Positions 6,602 through 8,692 of a DNA stretch of 8,692 bases are shown piece after piece; position 1 is the stretch's first letter, and every line of letters begins with the position of its first letter. The notes below the pieces were generated by a model. It worked only from the letters and a program-made list of their open reading frames with translations. It was not told where the DNA came from and searched no databases. The position numbers were made by a program, and so were the translations under genes. The stretch comes from Planctomycetota bacterium (GTDB taxonomy: Bacteria; Planctomycetota; Brocadiia; Brocadiales; Bathyanammoxibiaceae), in assembly GCA_030598065.1 (NCBI GenBank), contig JAUVQR010000043.1, positions 1 to 8,692 on the forward strand, given 5' to 3'.

Positions 6602-7081
6602 GCAGAGAGCAAGATATATGTGTGGCTAAACAATCTGTTAGACGCATGCAACGGCTCGGAAGGTTCTGAAGATGCAGTCAAGGCCGTTGAGGAACTAATC
6701 GGAGGCCCGGTGACATTCACCGAAGAGGATTTCGCCGACTACCTGAGAATACATCATCCGGACATACCCGCCAGGATAGAGCTTGAAGACGGATACCTGA
6801 ACGTCCACGCAAGTCTCGCCATCTTCTCCCTGACCTTTGTGTTCACTGCTGAAGCCAACCCCTCAGGTAAGATGGCGTACCTTCACCAGGAGAGGGGAAC
6901 GGCGATTAAGAATTTTCTGGATATCGAAGGGATGTGCGAACGAGTCGGCGCGCTTAACTATGACCACTCCAACAGGACAATTTCGCTGGACCTCTCCAGG
7001 ATGCCAAGGGACGTGAACCTTAAGGCATTTGAAATAAAGAAAGGCGGTATGGAAGTAGACTTAAGAGAAGAACCTGCCTAA
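6599..7081 (+). CDS. Uncharacterised small protein, 160 aa; faintly DUF2993/LmeA-like
   Basis: From the GTG at 6599 the protein has 160 residues and no signal peptide or membrane helix, so it is probably cytoplasmic. An acidic helical N-terminal part (to about residue 45) leads into VTFTEEDFADYL (about 38-49). Then come alternating hydrophobic strands (RIELEDGYLNVHASLAIFSL, roughly 58-77) and a C-terminal section LDLSRMPRDVNLKAFEIKK (about 131-149), followed by GGMEVDL. This plan, with an early 'TEED' helix, a 'DGYL' strand and a late 'LP-x-VxLxxxEIxxGG' ending, resembles DUF2993/LmeA lipid-binding proteins, but the likeness is by eye only and those usually carry a signal or anchor. It is divergent from der and convergent with the membrane protein gene, so it is probably transcribed alone from one of the two upstream promoter candidates. 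An upstream TTG start would add 27 implausible residues. Confidence 0.75.
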   Translation: MAESKIYVWLNNLLDACNGSEGSEDAVKAVEELIGGPVTFTEEDFADYLRIHHPDIPARIELEDGYLNVHASLAIFSLTFVFTAEANPSGKMAYLHQERGTAIKNFLDIEGMCERVGALNYDHSNRTISLDLSRMPRDVNLKAFEIKKGGMEVDLREEPA

Positions 7082-7197
7082 TCTCTGACTCAACCACTCA
7101 CCGTAGGGTTGCGTCCTGTGGAACGTGCGGGATTGCCCCTGCCGGTTACGTCTTCCGTCAATGAGGACAGAAGCCGCCTTTTTATACAAGAGCCGGA

Positions 7198-8412
7198 TTA
7201 AGAGTCCGGTGTCTCGTCCTTTGCCTTAGGTTCCTTATCTTCCTCTTCCTCTTTCTTTCCTGCGGCGGAGGGCTCAGGCGAAGGTTCAGGCTGTTGAGGA
7301 GGCGTCGTGAAATCCGTATCCACCTCTTCTGTATAAACGTCTTCTACTTCAGTTCCGTCAACGTCCTTGCGCATCAGCAAATAAAGCACGCTCTGGGCGG
7401 AACCCACAAAGGCAACCGCAACCGCCCATACGACCATCTTGACAAGAAAGAGATAGAAGACCAGCGCGGCCGTAGCGAGAACCAGTGTCTTCGAACCCAG
7501 GGAGCCGAAGGCAAGTTTTACCTGCGTGATAAATCCATAATTATCCGCAAAGCCTGACGGGTTCGCCAGACAGTTAACTGCCTTTGCGATGTTATTGAAC
7601 TTCTCGCCCATACCCATGCCGACAGTAACAAAACTGGTGCTGATAAGCAGGTCAACGGCCGTAGCGACCAAATAGACGCAGACGGCGCCGTACGCGGCGG
7701 CAGAAGCACAGTATACGGCAAATCCAAACGGCTTGGACAGTACGTAGGAATAAGCCCTGCTCATCGCGTCAAAGGCATCGGAACCGTCGGCACTAATGGT
7801 GGGGAACATGAGCCCTGAACCCACACCACCTACTATACCTACAAACAATATCAGGAAGCTAAATGCGAGGATTACCGGGAAGGCGAACGCAACAACAACC
7901 TCCAAAAACGGCACCTGCCCGACAAGCCCGCACAATGCATTAAGTAAGACAAAGAACAGCACACCTACCAGAGGGGCCATCGGTCCCCAGAAATAAGACC
8001 AAAACTTTTTTAACGAGTACTTGACGGAATCAACAAGCCCGACCTTGGTGCCCCTGGCATATTCCATAGCGGCAATCCTGGTGATGGCTCCGCCTACAAT
8101 AGACCAGATGGCGAGCAGGCCAAACACTATAAGCGCAAGAGGGAGATATGCCTTCCAGCTACCCGAGGCAACGGCGTGAGTAAAAATGGAAAATAGACTA
8201 CACGCGCCTTCGGCAGAGGGCCTTAGAAAACTCGCAAATACGGTAGCAGGGTTTGCCTCAATGAAATGCAACAGCGAAAAAGGCCACAGGATACCGCACG
8301 TCCACAACACACTTACCAGCACACCAATGAAGGCGAGAAAGATCCTCTTTACGTCAAAGGCCGCCCAGAAGGCGTATGACATATCTTGCCAGTTCTCTTT
8401 CCTCTCGAACAT
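7198..8412 (-). CDS. Multi-pass membrane protein of unknown function with acidic proline-rich tail
   Basis: A 404-residue inner-membrane protein with about six hydrophobic segments (roughly 22-46, 88-113, 141-163, 168-200, 229-255 and 308-345, the last long enough for two passes). Between segments four and five is a conserved-looking block, FPTISADGSDAFDAMSRAYS (203-222). I recall this motif from hypothetical membrane proteins of planctomycetes, though I cannot confirm it here. Residues 350-404 form a charged cytoplasmic-looking tail rich in Glu, Asp, Lys and Pro (PPQQPEPSPEPS, then KKEEEEDKEPK), probably disordered. No enzymatic motif is visible. The start is an ATG with AAAGGGA 5 nt upstream (8424-8418). 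It lies 115 bp downstream of yacG on the same strand, so co-transcription is possible, but no functional link is evident. The repeated 'SRAxSY' segment with flanking helices hints at a channel or membrane-shaping role, which is speculation. Confidence 0.88.
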   Translation of the reverse strand: MFERKENWQDMSYAFWAAFDVKRIFLAFIGVLVSVLWTCGILWPFSLLHFIEANPATVFASFLRPSAEGACSLFSIFTHAVASGSWKAYLPLALIVFGLLAIWSIVGGAITRIAAMEYARGTKVGLVDSVKYSLKKFWSYFWGPMAPLVGVLFFVLLNALCGLVGQVPFLEVVVAFAFPVILAFSFLILFVGIVGGVGSGLMFPTISADGSDAFDAMSRAYSYVLSKPFGFAVYCASAAAYGAVCVYLVATAVDLLISTSFVTVGMGMGEKFNNIAKAVNCLANPSGFADNYGFITQVKLAFGSLGSKTLVLATAALVFYLFLVKMVVWAVAVAFVGSAQSVLYLLMRKDVDGTEVEDVYTEEVDTDFTTPPQQPEPSPEPSAAGKKEEEEDKEPKAKDETPDS

Positions 8413-8460
8413 CTCAATCCCTTTGTCTTAAACTGAAATACATACATACTTGGAACGGCG

Positions 8461-8488
8461 AAAATACCAGAAAGCCTAAAAAAATCAA
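8461..8488 (-). promoter_or_regulatory. Weak promoter candidate before the membrane protein gene
   Basis: On the minus strand TTGATT (8488-8483) and TATTTT (8466-8461) stand 16 bp apart, each four of six to consensus, within the 115-bp AT-rich gap between yacG and the membrane protein gene. The seven-T run here could instead belong to a terminator of yacG, but I find no good stem in front of it. Confidence 0.22.
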
Positions 8489-8527
8489 GGACATTCTACG
8501 CCGAAAAGCGGATGCCGCCAGATACTC

Positions 8528-8692
8528 TTACACACTGTCTGATTCCTTTTTGGACTCCTCGGCCTGGTCCGCCCCGTCCGGCGTTAGCGGTTCCTCTATC
8601 CTGTGCTCTCCTTCCACCCACTTGCCCAGGTCTATCAGCTTGCAACGCTCGGAGCAGAAAGGGAAAAAGGGGAGTTCGTCGGTGGACTCATA
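8528..8692 (-). CDS. yacG: DNA gyrase inhibitor YacG, C-terminal part (start outside window)
   Basis: On the minus strand the frame is open from the window edge for 54 residues to a TAA at 8530-8528. It contains PFCSERCKLIDLGKWVEGEH, the highly conserved second half of YacG, followed by RIEEPL and an acidic tail ending KKESDSV. YacG is a small cytoplasmic protein that binds one Zn2+ through two cysteine pairs and, in Escherichia coli, binds GyrB and blocks DNA binding by gyrase. Only the second pair (CSERC) is inside the window; the first CxxC and the start lie beyond the right edge. YacG is usually 60-70 residues, so roughly 15-25 are missing. The tail is acidic as in the E. coli protein. 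The membrane protein gene follows on the same strand after 115 bp. Confidence 0.93.
   Translation of the reverse strand, partial: YESTDELPFFPFCSERCKLIDLGKWVEGEHRIEEPLTPDGADQAEESKKESDSV

Noticed and set aside
7091..7111. CAACC/GGTTG hairpin between the small hypothetical gene and the membrane protein gene
   Set aside because: Only 5 bp with an 11-nt loop and no T tract; likely chance.
8438..8450. Short tetranucleotide repeat (about three CATA units)
   Set aside because: Three units are too few to be a phase-variation tract or a real repeat.
1..8692. Mobile element, CRISPR array, toxin-antitoxin or defence system
   Set aside because: No transposase, integrase, direct-repeat array, terminal inverted repeats or recognisable defence domains were found on either strand.

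Overview
The window carries seven protein genes, two of them cut by its ends. No rRNA, tRNA, CRISPR array, insertion sequence or integrase was recognised. Base composition looks like about half G+C or slightly more, and is even across the genes, so nothing marks a recent insertion. The best guess for the host is a bacterium of the Planctomycetota, perhaps an anaerobic Brocadiae-like lineage. This rests on the multi-pass membrane protein with its FPTISADGSDAFDAMSR motif, on the atypical second P-loop of Der (GRRNAGKS), and on the taste for B12-binding radical SAM enzymes and ferredoxin-tailed DUF362 proteins. It is recollection and inference, not a search result.

Left third (1-3180, + strand): the tail of one cobalamin-binding radical SAM enzyme, a complete paralogue starting one base after its stop, then, after a 67-bp gap with promoter-like sequence, a DUF362 protein ending in a two-cluster ferredoxin domain. 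This is a redox/radical-chemistry cluster whose substrate cannot be read from the window. The two radical SAM genes are a tandem duplication and are probably translated together.

Middle (3181-6289): a 295-bp gap with a markedly C-rich, G-poor stretch leads to mgtE (+), a CBS-gated Mg2+ channel/transporter with a complete set of landmarks. It converges, across 54 bp holding a small hairpin, on der (-), the double-GTPase ribosome assembly factor. The longest der reading frame is over-extended; the better start lies only six bases after a perfect TATAAT.

Right third (6290-8692): upstream of der and running the other way are two promoter-like sites and a small cytoplasmic-looking protein of 160 aa (GTG start, clear Shine-Dalgarno), unidentified but faintly like DUF2993/LmeA proteins. 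It converges on a 404-aa membrane protein (-) with an acidic, proline-rich tail. Behind that, on the same strand, is the C-terminal part of yacG, the small zinc protein that inhibits DNA gyrase.

Most of the window is housekeeping. The parts worth a second look are the tandem radical SAM pair with its DUF362/ferredoxin neighbour, the C-rich mgtE leader, the leaderless-looking der start and the two uncharacterised proteins. I see no convincing new defence, mobile or RNA-based system.
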